12,500 nucleotides of DNA from Conus ventricosus (GCA_018398815.1 JAFLJL010014924.1:17501-30000); one strand, 5' to 3'; shown: positions 1 to 8,662, counted from the stretch's first letter. A program made the numbers and translations. Notes: a model not told the origin generated them from the letters alone.

Positions 1-939
1 TCGGGAGAGAAAGGCTCTCGCCCACAGGAAGGCAGGCGGATGAGAACGAACAGAGACAGAGAGATGAGGAGGTTTTAGGTGTAGTCTCTGCACGAGGGAA
101 AAGGCAGAGAGATGAAGAGAGGAGAGAACGAGGGGAAGAACGAACAGAGAGAGAGAGGGAGAGAGAGGTCTGAGTGGAGCTCTGCAGGAGAGAAGGGCAG
201 AGAAAGAGAGAGATGAGGGAGGAGAGAAGAGAACCAAGTTGAGAGATTAGCATGAGATAGTCTGCAGAGGAAGGACTGAGGAGAGATGTGGAGAGAGAGA
301 GAGAGTTGCTAATTTATGAAGAAGAAAAGAAAGAAAAGAAAAAAAGAAAAGAAAAGCACCATGTCCATTTGATAAGAGCAGACTAGAAGAGAGAGAGAGA
401 GAGAGAGTGCAATGCGTTAATGCAGGAAGAAAGAAAGGAGAACAGATCGATGTTGATAGTCACTGTTCTACCCTAACCGGGGGTTCGACCTCATACCTGG
501 CAGCGTCACTTCGCCAAGCAGAACCACAGACCAACGCCAACATCTCACCTGACCAGGCGCCATCAGACCAACACCAGTGCCAGCATTGTGTCGTGTTGTG
601 AAAGTGACAGTGAAAAGAAAAAGAAAAGAAAAGAAAAGACAGTGATTCGTGAAAAGTTAAGATCACCTGGCCAGGTAAAGTAGAAATCTGTTTATACCCG
701 GTAGTTAATGATGTTTTAGATAAATGATTTGTGAAGTTCAGGAAAGAGAGAATGTTTTATTTGTTTGATTCCATATGCATTGATGTTTCGTTCTATGAAC
801 ATGGGGTAGTGAAGTTATAGACTTTACTAGTGGTTTGATGTGACGAATGCATGATATATGAATGAGATCGTAAAGCAAGCTGTGAGTTGTTGGGCTGTGC
901 GCTAGTCCTTCCTCCACTGACATTACACCGAGGTTGACA
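1..939 (+). repeat. 5' LTR, partial (left end outside window)
   Basis: Positions 1-939 align base for base, apart from small indels, with 5629-6568. The similarity stops sharply after GAGGTTGACA at 939, where the two copies diverge (ATTTATTGG here, CAGACACAC after the other). This defines the LTR 3' end. About 574 bp of the left part of the LTR are missing because the window starts inside it. The first 400 bp are strongly purine-biased (GAGA and AAAGAA runs). Short reading frames here, such as 407-601, are low-complexity or frame-inconsistent between the two LTR copies and are not treated as genes. Confidence 0.92.
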
Positions 940-945
940 ATTTAT

Positions 946-961
946 TGGCGAGCTTGCCAGG
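946..961 (+). promoter_or_regulatory. Primer-binding site (tRNA-Arg-like)
   Basis: The 16-base stretch starting TGGCGAGC lies six bases after the 5' LTR end, where minus-strand DNA synthesis is primed in LTR elements. Its complement ends in GCTCGCCA, with CCTGGC farther upstream. As I recall, this matches the 3' acceptor and T-stem of animal tRNA-Arg (ACG family) at about 14 of 16 positions. The position is certain within a few bases; the tRNA identity is inferred from memory. Confidence 0.7.
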
Positions 962-1332
962 ATATTCTGGCCCATTTATTATAATTGTTCAACTTCTCAG
1001 AGAGGAAGCTGGTGGGATTCAAGTGTTGTAATCCTAAGACAAGGGGTTGTCTTACTGTATGTTCCCAAGATAGTTAAATACTAGGCTTGGCATTGCTTCC
1101 AAGATAGTTAATACTAGGCTTGGCATTTCAGCCCCAGAGTACTCATTTCGCACAGATTGCCTATAATTCGCTCTCATAGTTGGGTCAGGCGCTGGGCGTC
1201 TTATAAAAACTAATTACGTTGCCCCAAGCTAATATTATCATTCATAGATTGTGCTATACGTCACCGTGTCGGAAACCACCAGTTGGCTGTCGTAGTTATA
1301 AAATCTTGTTCAAAAAAAAAAAAAGAGATACA
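962..1332 (+). other. Retrotransposon leader, with a tandem duplication
   Basis: This is the untranslated leader between the primer-binding site and the gag start. It contains a direct duplication of about 34 bp: CCAAGATAGTTA...CTAGGCTTGGCATT appears within 1062-1095 and again within 1096-1130, with one A gained or lost. A poly-A run (about 1311-1324) precedes the gag ATG. No open frame of note is present. The packaging signal would be expected here by analogy with other LTR elements, but nothing in the sequence shows it. Confidence 0.6.
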
Positions 1333-2548
1333 ATGGCGGAAGAAAAGAACACCCCATTGAACAACTTGTGAGCGTCGCTCGTGATTTAGGTTATTCGGGA
1401 GAAGAGTTGCGAGCATTTGTTGAAAACCAGCAAAAGATGGAAAGAGATGAAAAGTGCGGAAAGACGCCGTAAACGCAGTAGAGGCGCAGGAAACAGAAAG
1501 ATTAAGGATTCAGGCTAATGATAATCAGGCTAAGGAAGAAACAGAAAGAATAAGGGAAGCGCAGGAAACAGAAGAATAAGGGAGGCGCAGGAAACAGAAA
1601 GAATGAAGCAGGAAACAAAAGATTAAAGGTTCAATTAGAGTTGGAGAAAGTGAGAATACAAAGGGAGACCACCGAGGATGGGAGTTCAGTTTCCAGTGAC
1701 TCTGTGCGCAGCTATGCTCCCGACCCAAGTTGCCAAAATTCTCGGAAGGGACCGATTCGATTGACGCATACATCAGTCGTTTCGAAACGTTTGCGACCAG
1801 TCAGGGTTGGCCTCCAGAAGAGTGGCAGTCATTTTGTCAGCGCTACTGACGGGTAAGGCATTACAAAGTTTCACTGCGTTACCAGCAGAACAACAGTCTG
1901 ATTTTGGTGCTGTGAAGGAGTCTTTAATGAAGGGATTTGACCTCACAGAGGAGGGTTCAGGAAGAAATTTCGTTCAGCTAAATTACAAGCAGGTGAGACG
2001 TACACTCAGTTTGGTGCACGTCTAGATCACTATTTTGAGAAATGGTTAGAGTTGAGTGGTACGAAAAAGGAGTTCGCCGAGTTGAAAGAGCTAGTTATGA
2101 AAGAACAGATTTTGTCAGGTTGCGGCCCTGAGCTAACCATACATTTGAAAGAGAGACAGCCAGAGACAGCAGGAGAGTTGTTGAAGTTCGCAGAGGTGTA
2201 TAGAGAGGCACGTTTGGGCACGAAGGTGCAGGAGAAACAGGTGCTAGGCACAGTGAGAAGAGTGCAAGGAGACCAGGGGAGTTTTCTGCAAAGTCTGCAA
2301 ACCCAGTGGTGGGGCAGAAGGAAGGGCAAAGGGACATTAGGTGTTTCATTTGTCACAAGAAGGGACATGTGGCGAGGGACTGTCGCATGAGGTTCCAGAA
2401 GGCAGCAGCCTTGCAAGAGGTGGAAAAAGGGTCGTCAAGGGAAACGACCTGCAGGGAACCAAAGGGGATTCAGTCTGAAGAGGGGGGAGTGCAGCTTATG
2501 GCTAGCACTGGACAGCAGTCATGTCAGGGATGGAGGGCACTAGGCTGA
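1333..2548 (+). pseudogene. gag: gag polyprotein, frameshifted
   Basis: Gag builds the retroelement particle and binds its RNA. The likely start is ATG 1333 (M-A-E-E-K), just after the leader. The frame is lost within about 30 bases and resumes in another frame (E-Q-L-V-S-V-A-R-D-L from 1359). Domains in order are: an acidic/basic coiled-coil stretch (about 1390-1660) with repeated A-Q-E-T-E-R-I units; a capsid region (about 1730-2213) visible in frames 1807-2025 and 2052-2390; and a CCHC zinc knuckle at 2342-2383 (C-F-I-C-H-K-K-G-H-V-A-R-D-C, spacing CX2CX4HX4C). The stretch at 2079-2213 resembles the SCAN domain, which is known to derive from Gmr1-like gag. At least four frame changes break the gene. 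Some may be homopolymer sequencing errors, because the two LTRs of this same element differ mainly by such indels. Confidence 0.88.
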
Positions 2549-2554
2549 GTGGTT

Positions 2555-2911
2555 CGTTACCAGTGGAAGAAGGGTGGATTGGCCAGCAGAGGGTGAAAGT
2601 GTTACGAGACACTGGTTGTTCATGCGGTGTAGTACGAACAACGCTGGTCGATAAAGGGATTTGACAGGGCAAATCCAGACCTGTACTCTAATCGATGCAC
2701 TGTGAGGGAGTTTCCAGTTGCTAAGATAGAAGTACGTACCCCTTACTTCTCAGGCGAGTTATCTGCGTTGGTGATGGAGAAACCCCTTCACGATTTGATC
2801 ATTGGAAATATTCCAGGTGCAAGGGATCCAGGGGATCCTGAGTTGTTGACTGCTACAGGGGCAGCAGTTCAAACACGGAGCAAGAAGGAGGAAAGGTTGT
2901 TAAACCGTTAG
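2555..2911 (+). pseudogene. Retroelement aspartic protease, frameshifted
   Basis: This would cleave the Gag-Pol polyprotein. The catalytic loop is clear: L-R-D-T-G-C-S, with the D-T-G triplet at 2608-2616. A stop interrupts the frame at about 2660. Downstream, in a second frame (2702-2911), lies D-L-I-I-G-N-I-P-G-A-R, the conserved C-terminal protease block preceding the linker, followed by A-A-V-Q-T-R-S-K. Both halves of a retropepsin are therefore present but in different frames. It follows the gag zinc knuckle directly, as expected for gag-pro-pol order. Confidence 0.82.
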
Positions 2912-2929
2912 TTGTTCCAGGAAGGAAGT

Positions 2930-3760
2930 CGGGCATAGACGTGTCGCCTGATGAGTTTAGGCTGCACAGGAACAAGACCCTTCGCTCGTGAAGTCTTGGG
3001 TTGGCAAGAGGTGGAGAGAAACAGGAGGTTAGAGGAGGTGAACAGAATTTCTTGTGAAAGGCGGGCTGTTGTACCGAGTGTTTCACCAAGGGAAGACAGG
3101 TAAGGGGACCACTCAGTAGAGGTACCAGCGTGTTATCGTGACACTGTCATATCAGTGGGTCACGAGTCGCTCATGCGGGTCATCCGGCACCAGCAAAACA
3201 GCTGACCGAATCTTTGATGATTTTCATTGGCCAGGAGCAATGGCAGACAAAAAAACGTTTCTGCATGTCATGTGACGTGTGTCAAAGGTCAGCCACAAAG
3301 GGGTGAAGAGGAAGGCGCCTCTTAAACATCCCCCTTTAATTGACACACCGTTCGGGAGAGGGGCTGTTGATTTGATTGGGCCCAATCTCGCCCTGTTCCA
3401 AAGGCGGGCACAGGTATGAGACATGTAAGGTTGCAAGGGAAGGTTTGCAGGAGGCTAGGGGTCGGTCAGAAGAAGCAAATATGACAGAAAGGTGAGGAAG
3501 CAATCCCCCAAGGCGGGAGATCAAGTCCTGGTACTGCTTCCCACGGGTCACGACAAGCTGCTGATGCATTGGAAAGGACCATTCACCATCACTGAAAAGG
3601 TCGGTCGGGATTACCGAATTGATGTGAATGGGAGACCAAAACTTTCCATGCGAATTTTCTCCGCAAATATATTCAGCGTGAGACTCAGCACATAGGCGCA
3701 GCAGCAATCATTGACGAGGGGAAAGAGACCCAGCAGAAGAAGGGAGATTTTGTTGCCTGA
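2930..3760 (+). pseudogene. Integrase, catalytic core deleted
   Basis: Integrase inserts the cDNA into the host genome. The N-terminal part is visible: L-V-K-G-G-L-L-Y-R-V-F (from 3051), then the HHCC zinc-binding region with the first His near 3161 and the cysteine pair C-D-V-C at 3271-3282. The segment F-G-R-G-A-V-D-L-I-G-P (3351-3383) carries what should be the first catalytic Asp at 3369-3371. Directly after it, near 3415-3425, the sequence jumps to the end of the core, so the second Asp and the Glu are absent. The C-terminal domain is well kept in an open frame (3492-3695), with G-D-Q-V-L-V-L-L-P-T and a GPY/F module (W-K-G-P-F-T-I; GPF at 3576-3584). It is followed by a linker (L-P-E-F-P-G-E-E-S-Y-R-D-V-S) that runs into RT, placing integrase before RT. 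Confidence 0.85.
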
Positions 3761-3764
3761 GTTT

Positions 3765-4481
3765 CCAGGAGAAGAGTCATACAGGGATGTGTCACTGTAT
3801 GAAGGGCTAGACAGTAGGAGTTCCTAGGTTTTGTGTCGAGGCGACACAAAGCAGCCGGAAAGAGGAAAGGTGGAGAAGATGATGAATTCAGAGAGACCAA
3901 AGACCAAAACAGAAGTCAGGAGTCTGCTAGGTTTTATTGGGTTCTATAGGGAGTTTGTTCCCAATTTCGCAGCAATCACGAGTCCTCTCATGATTTGGTC
4001 AAGGCAGGGAAACCGGCAGTGGTCGAGTGGGTCAGACGCTGCAGAGCAAGCACTGCAGACAGTGTTGGAGAGACTAGGTTCCCGTCCCATCTTGAAGCTA
4101 CCAGATATGTCCAAACCATTTTGTTTGCGGACAGATGCATCAGGTGGTGGGATAGGTGCAGTATTGTTACAGGAGCATGAAGGGGTCGAGTTTCCTGTGA
4201 GATATGCTAGCAGGAAGTTGACAAAGTGTGAAGAAGGGTACGCAACGGGGAGAAGGAGTGTTTAGCTGTTGTGTGGCCGTGCAGAAATTCCACAAATACT
4301 TGTATGGAAAGAGTTCGTGATCGAGACGGATCATCAACCACTCAAATCCTGCAGGAGGCGCAGTTGAAAAACAGCAGAGTTCTGCGTTGGGCAATGGCAA
4401 CTGCAGCCCTACAGGTATCGAGTGCAGTACATCCCAGGTCGACAGAATGTCGGAGCTGACTATTTAAGCCGTGTAGTCTAG
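3765..4481 (+). pseudogene. Reverse transcriptase/RNase H, RT palm deleted
   Basis: RT-RNase H copies element RNA into DNA. Only the end of RT is present: after the linker from integrase, the sequence switches near 3815-3818 to E-F-L-G-F-V. It then runs through the gypsy-type thumb/connection block S-L-L-G-F-I-G-F-Y-R-E-F-V-P-N-F-A (3921-3971). The fingers and palm, including the Y-x-D-D active site, are missing. RNase H is nearly whole: R-T-D-A-S with Asp at 4134-4136, the Glu of G-E-K-E at 4256-4258 in a shifted frame, T-D-H-Q-P-L with Asp at 4329-4331, and G-A-D-Y-L-S-R with Asp at 4458-4460. The stop is TAG 4479-4481. The longest open stretch is 3831-4265. Frameshifts flank the Glu. Confidence 0.88.
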
Positions 4482-5042
4482 CAAGCTGCAACTCAGAGGA
4501 AGTCAGTCATATCCGGGTGCTTTGTTGATAATATGTGTTGATGACAGTTATGTTGATTGGATATGGGTTCATTCCCAGTTGGCTATGGTTCATTTTTTTT
4601 TTTGTGGTGAGACTTGTTCATATTTTCTTTGTGAGACTTGTTCATGTGAATGTAGTTATGCTTGGAGCATACAGTCGCTTGTGTAGTGATGCATTATTTG
4701 CAATAAGTGAGGATGGAGATTCCTCAGTGAAGTGTCATGGATCGTGATCATATTATATTGTGCTTTTCATAAGAATTGTGAAGAGAAGATATGGCAAATC
4801 CGCAGGTAGGGGGATTGCATAGGTGCGCACAGAGGTCGTTATAAAATGAGTTGAAATAACGCAAGAGCGCACGTCAATGATACTCATTGGAGTGGTATTC
4901 ACTAATGATATATTTTATAACTTATAAACCGTTTGTTGTAAAGTATTTTTTTTAAACTTTGCGCGTGTAGCTGTGTGTCAGCAAATTCGGTTGTTGTCTT
5001 TTTTGTACCGTTGTTTTGAGACAATGCGGTGCATAGTCTTTT
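4482..5042 (+). other. Retrotransposon 3' untranslated segment
   Basis: This 560-bp stretch lies between the pol stop and the polypurine tract. It contains a short direct duplication, GTGAGACTTGTTCAT at 4607-4621 and 4631-4645 (24-bp period), within T-rich sequence. A 70-codon hydrophobic frame at 4535-4747 has no recognisable motif, and I do not treat it as an envelope gene. The rest is AT-rich with no recognised feature. Confidence 0.6.
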
Positions 5043-5054
5043 GCAAGGGGAAAT
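5043..5054 (+). promoter_or_regulatory. Polypurine tract
   Basis: GCAAGGGGAAAT sits immediately before the TGTCAC that opens the 3' LTR. A purine-rich tract at this position primes plus-strand DNA synthesis in LTR retroelements. The tract is short and is interrupted by one C near its left end. Confidence 0.75.
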
Positions 5055-6568
5055 TGTCACGGTCAAAATTCAACACAACCGAAGTGTGGTCAGTCGTCGG
5101 CCACTCCAACTGGACATAAGTCCAAACTCAAACATTCTAGGCGTCAGAAAGACGGCCCACAGGTCGGGTCCGGCCAATTAAGCAGAGGGGAGAGGCTCCA
5201 CAGAGACGTTCTGTCCCGCCAGACGACTAAGCGGCTTTGACCGACGCCTCGATGTCTGCCCAGACGGACCTCAGTGCCTGGCCAGCCTTATCCGGCCAAT
5301 TTGTGGAACCAACGCATTGTCAGTCGTGGACGTCGCAGGTTAAAGCAGGAAGGGAGAGGGAGAAGGTAGTGTGTGGTGGGGGTGAAATCTAGCTAATCAA
5401 TTAAATGACCAATTGACCACCACAGAGAGTAAGGCGTGTAGACGGACTGTCATGATTTGAACATCCAATGGAATTAGAGGAGACAACCTCGGGTGTCAGG
5501 GGTAAAAATACTGACCAATGGTACTCGCCCGTTTTGGACAGATCGGGACGAATAAGAAAGATGTGAGAGGGAGAGAACGGGGGAACGAGGGGAAGAACGA
5601 ACAGACAGAGAGAGAGAGAGGGAGGAGTTCGGGAGAGTAGGCTCTCGCCACAGAAGGCAGCGGATGAGAACGAACAGAGACAGAGAGATGAGGAGTTTTA
5701 GGTGTAGTCTCTGCACGAGGGAAAAGGCAGAGAGATGAAGAGAGGAGAGAACGAGGGAAGAACGAACAGAGAGAGAGAGGGAGAGAGAGGTTCTGAGTGG
5801 AGCTCTGCAGGAGAGAAGGGCAGAGAAAGAGAGAGATGAGGGAGGAGAGAAGAGAACCAAGTTGAGAGATTAGCATGAGATAGTCTGCAGAGGAAGGACT
5901 GAGGAGAGATGTGGAGAGAGAGAGAGAGTTGCTAATTTATGAAGAAGAAAAGAAAGAAAAGAAAAAAAGAAAAGAAAAGCAACCATGTCCATTTGATAAG
6001 AGCAGACTAGAAGAGAGAGAGAGAGAGAGAGTGCAATGCGTTAATGCAGGAAGAAAGAAAGGAGAACAGATCGATGTTGATAGTCACTGTTCTACCCTAA
6101 CCGGGGTTCGACCTCATACCTGGCAGCGTCACTTCGCCAAGCAGAACCACAGACCAACGCCAACAGTCTCACCTGACCAGGCGCCATCAGACCAACACCA
6201 GTGCCAGCAGTTGTGTCGTGTTGTGAAAGTGACAGTGAAAAGAAAAAGAAAAGAAAAGAAAAGACAGTGATTCGTGAAAAGTTAAGATCACCTGGCCAGG
6301 TAAAGTAGAAATCTGTTTATACCCGGGTTAGTTAATGATGTTTTAGATAAATGATTTTGTGAAGTTCAGGAAAGAGAGAATGTTTTATTTTGTTTGATTC
6401 CATATGCATTGATGTTTCGTTCTATGAACATGTGTAGTAAAGTTATAGACTTTACTAGTGGTTTGATGTGACGAATGCATGATATATGAATGAGATCGTA
6501 AGCAAGCTGTGAGTGTGTTTGGGCTGTGCGCTAGTCCTTCCTCCACTGACATTACACCGAGGTTGACA
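5055..6568 (+). repeat. 3' LTR, complete (about 1.5 kb)
   Basis: The LTR opens with TGTCACGG just after the polypurine tract and closes with GGTTGACA at 6568, giving TG...CA ends with a 5-bp terminal inverted repeat (TGTCA/TGACA). Its last 940 bp match 1-939. The first 350 bp are of mixed composition, followed by a long GA-rich stretch (about 5555-6035) and an AT-richer end. As the only complete LTR copy here, it should contain the promoter and polyadenylation signals, but I could not place a convincing TATA box or AATAAA. Compared with the 5' copy, nearly all differences are single-base indels. Confidence 0.92.
5555..6035 (+). repeat. Purine-rich (GA)n tract within the 3' LTR
   Basis: The forward strand is almost all purine across about 480 bp, with repeated GAGAGAGAG and AAAGAAAAG runs. 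An imperfect internal duplication is visible: GGGAAGAACGAACAGA-type sequence followed by a GA run occurs near 5589-5622 and again near 5755-5788; the matching part of the 5' LTR has a copy near 133-170. Reading frames across it (for example 5474-5876 on the minus strand and 5911-6270 on the plus strand) are low-complexity artefacts. Confidence 0.75.
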
Positions 6569-6745
6569 CAGACACACTCACCAACCTTGAGTAGCACGTA
6601 CGTGTTTGCCACACAGGTCACAACTTCACAGTGTTCTATGTTTTTAACTTTTTTGTTTTTTATGCGGAGACGTCATGCGGCCAAACTGTAAAGCCAAAAC
6701 TGTAAAGCCAACGCAGTCCAGGAACGAACGGGTGTAGGGAAAAAG
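6569..6745. other. Flank of the retrotransposon, no gene seen
   Basis: This is sequence outside the 3' LTR. The first bases, CAGAC, would be the right half of a 5-bp target-site duplication if that length applies, but the left half is outside the window. A small tandem duplication, ACTGTAAAGCCA, occurs twice between 6685 and 6710. Nothing else is recognised. Confidence 0.5.
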
Positions 6746-6839
6746 GGCACCGGAAAAAAATGGCACCGGAAAAAATGGCACCCGGAAATAACGGCACCCA
6801 AAAATAATAGAAATATGAGAAAGTGGAAAAAATGGCACC
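6746..6839. repeat. GGCACC-containing tandem repeats, possible MULE end
   Basis: The hexamer GGCACC occurs five times, at 6746, 6762, 6777, 6794 and 6834. The first four are spaced 15-17 bp apart and separated by A-rich spacers (GGAAAAAATGGCACC-like). It lies beyond the 3' end of the minus-strand transposase remnant at 7035-7807, where a terminal inverted repeat would be expected. Assignment as a transposon end is inference. No opposite-orientation copy (GGTGCC with T-runs) was noticed on the other side of the transposase. Confidence 0.55.
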
Positions 6840-7034
6840 GTTAAATTCTGATTTGTGATGTATTATATCCTATATGGGTTTATGTTGAGTAATTTGTAAA
6901 GGATGTTTTTTTTTACTTTCTACGTTTAAAAGTGCAAGTTTCTTGGTTAGCATTATAACACGTGTAAGTCATAAAACAAGTAAGTAAAAAACGTGTAAGT
7001 AAAACAAATGTGACAAAAACAAACATATCACATT
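6840..7034. other. AT-rich sequence, no gene seen
   Basis: This AT-rich stretch lies between the GGCACC repeats and the transposase remnant. It includes a T-run at 6906-6914 and two CGTGTAAGT copies (about 6961 and 6990). If the GGCACC block is the transposon end, this is the untranslated 3' part of that element. Confidence 0.4.
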
Positions 7035-7807
7035 TCAGTGAATGTCATTTCCCGGCCCCGGCTTCCATCGAATGTTGTGTCCTGCTCCTTGGAGAAATTC
7101 TTCCACAGACTTGGATCCATCCTGTCGATCACAACAGAGTTGCCGGAGACGCGCCTGTAGTCGACAGTAGACGCGTTTGATGCGTCTGCGTGGAGGATCT
7201 CCGCGTGAATTGCTGAGGATGTGGGTGCTGGACAGTGCTGCATCTCGCTTCAGCCACCAGATCAGCTTCCATATAGATGGTGCTGCACACCGCATGACTG
7301 TTCAATCCTGTGATTCCACGCCTCACATAGGTTGTTTGTCCACTGTTCACCCTCTAGTGTGACTTGGTGGACATTCCACATGGCAGGGGAAATAGTGGAG
7401 GAGTGCGGCGGATAATGACATTCTCTCCGTTTGGAGCCGCACGCTCAGCTCTTCGAAATGTTCCTCTACAGTAGGTTTCTTTTGAAGTAGTCGAGGAGGG
7501 CTTACATTCCCTCTGGGGTACTGTTTTCTAGAAAGTCCAGTGCTTCCGGTAGATCCCCGATAGGGAGCAGAGCTAAAGCGTCTACCATTCCACAGAAACG
7601 TTTTACCTCTTCTGAATCTGAGTCTCTATAACGGTTGGTCATACCGAGATCTTGAATCTTTCTCCAGGTCGATTGGGTGAGGTGATAAAAGCGGCCCTGC
7701 ACTGTGATGTGGTCCCCAAGTACAGCTGATATGGCACGCATCATGGCCTGCTCAAAGTCGATGACTATTGTACTTGGGTCTGGTTCCATATGGAGTAACG
7801 AACACAC
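7035..7807 (-). pseudogene. MULE-type transposase, C-terminal part, frameshifted
   Basis: Read on the minus strand, this is the C-terminal part of a Mutator-like (MULE domain) transposase. The first block (7807-7502) has I-V-I-D-F-E-Q-A-M, where MULE transposases carry a catalytic Asp, followed by G-R-F-Y-H-L-T-Q-S-T-W-R-K-I-Q. Family members usually have Cys in place of Arg in that C-x-x-H motif, so a metal-binding residue seems lost. The middle block (about 7381-7300) has M-W-N-V-H-Q and T-N-N-L-C-E-A-W-N-H-R, a hallmark of this group. The last block (7295-7035) has K-R-V-Y-C-R-L-Q-A-R-L and V-E-E-F-L-Q-G-A-G-H-N-I-R-W. The three blocks lie in different frames. The N-terminal part, including any FLYWCH-type zinc finger and the first catalytic Asp, is missing; coding sequence stops near 7800 at low-complexity DNA. 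Confidence 0.8.
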
Positions 7808-7962
7808 AAATAAATGAACCGACTCTAACAGACAGACAAGAACAAACCAATAGCCTAATCTAACAACTTTGATAAATAAATGAATACATCAATAGATAAA
7901 TGAATAGATAAACAGATAAATAAATACATACATACATAAATAGATAAATAAAAAGTAAGAAA
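7802..7962. repeat. Degenerate tetranucleotide microsatellite (ATAA/GATA/CATA)
   Basis: Variants of ATAA, GATA, AATG and CATA recur with a 4-bp period, clearest at 7871-7955 (for example CATACATACATAAATAGATA). It abuts the point where the transposase remnant loses its 5' part. Confidence 0.75.
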
Positions 7963-8030
7963 TAAGAATAACCCTTTTGCAACCTGTTTGTAACGAACTG
8001 ACGCTCTGTCCCTTATTCACATTCGCACAT

Positions 8031-8659
<629 letters not shown>

Positions 8660-8662
<3 letters not shown>

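Larger units (their letters stand above)
1..6568 (+). mobile_element. Ty3/gypsy LTR retrotransposon, Gmr1-like, internally deleted
   Basis: Two long direct repeats (1-939 and 5055-6568) flank a 4.1-kb internal region with a primer-binding site at its left end, gag and pol remnants in the middle and a polypurine tract at its right end. The pol order is protease, integrase, reverse transcriptase/RNase H, so integrase comes before RT. In the established classification this order, combined with gypsy-type RT sequence, is typical of the Gmr1-like group. The left LTR is cut by the window edge, so the 5' target-site duplication cannot be seen. Two blocks of pol are absent (the integrase core near 3415-3425 and the RT palm near 3815-3818), and several frameshifts are present. 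The element cannot encode its own replication proteins as read here. The superfamily call is secure; the clade call is strong but rests on recognition without alignment. Confidence 0.9.

Noticed and set aside
2030..2416. 128-codon minus-strand frame opposite gag
   Set aside because: Shadow of the gag coding frame. The plus strand carries the capsid and zinc-knuckle motifs.
4535..4747. Hydrophobic 70-codon frame between pol and the 3' LTR as an envelope remnant
   Set aside because: Too short, with no signal-peptide or fusion motif and no cysteine pattern. The hydrophobicity comes from T-runs.
5474..5876. Ser/Leu-rich minus-strand frames of about 127 codons
   Set aside because: Complement of the purine-rich LTR tract. 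Two overlapping frames give the same low-complexity pattern, so neither looks selected.
5911..6270. 119-codon frame inside the 3' LTR (and its 64-codon counterpart at 407-601)
   Set aside because: The first half is low-complexity GA/AAG translation, and the frame differs between the two LTR copies because of indels. No known domain is seen.
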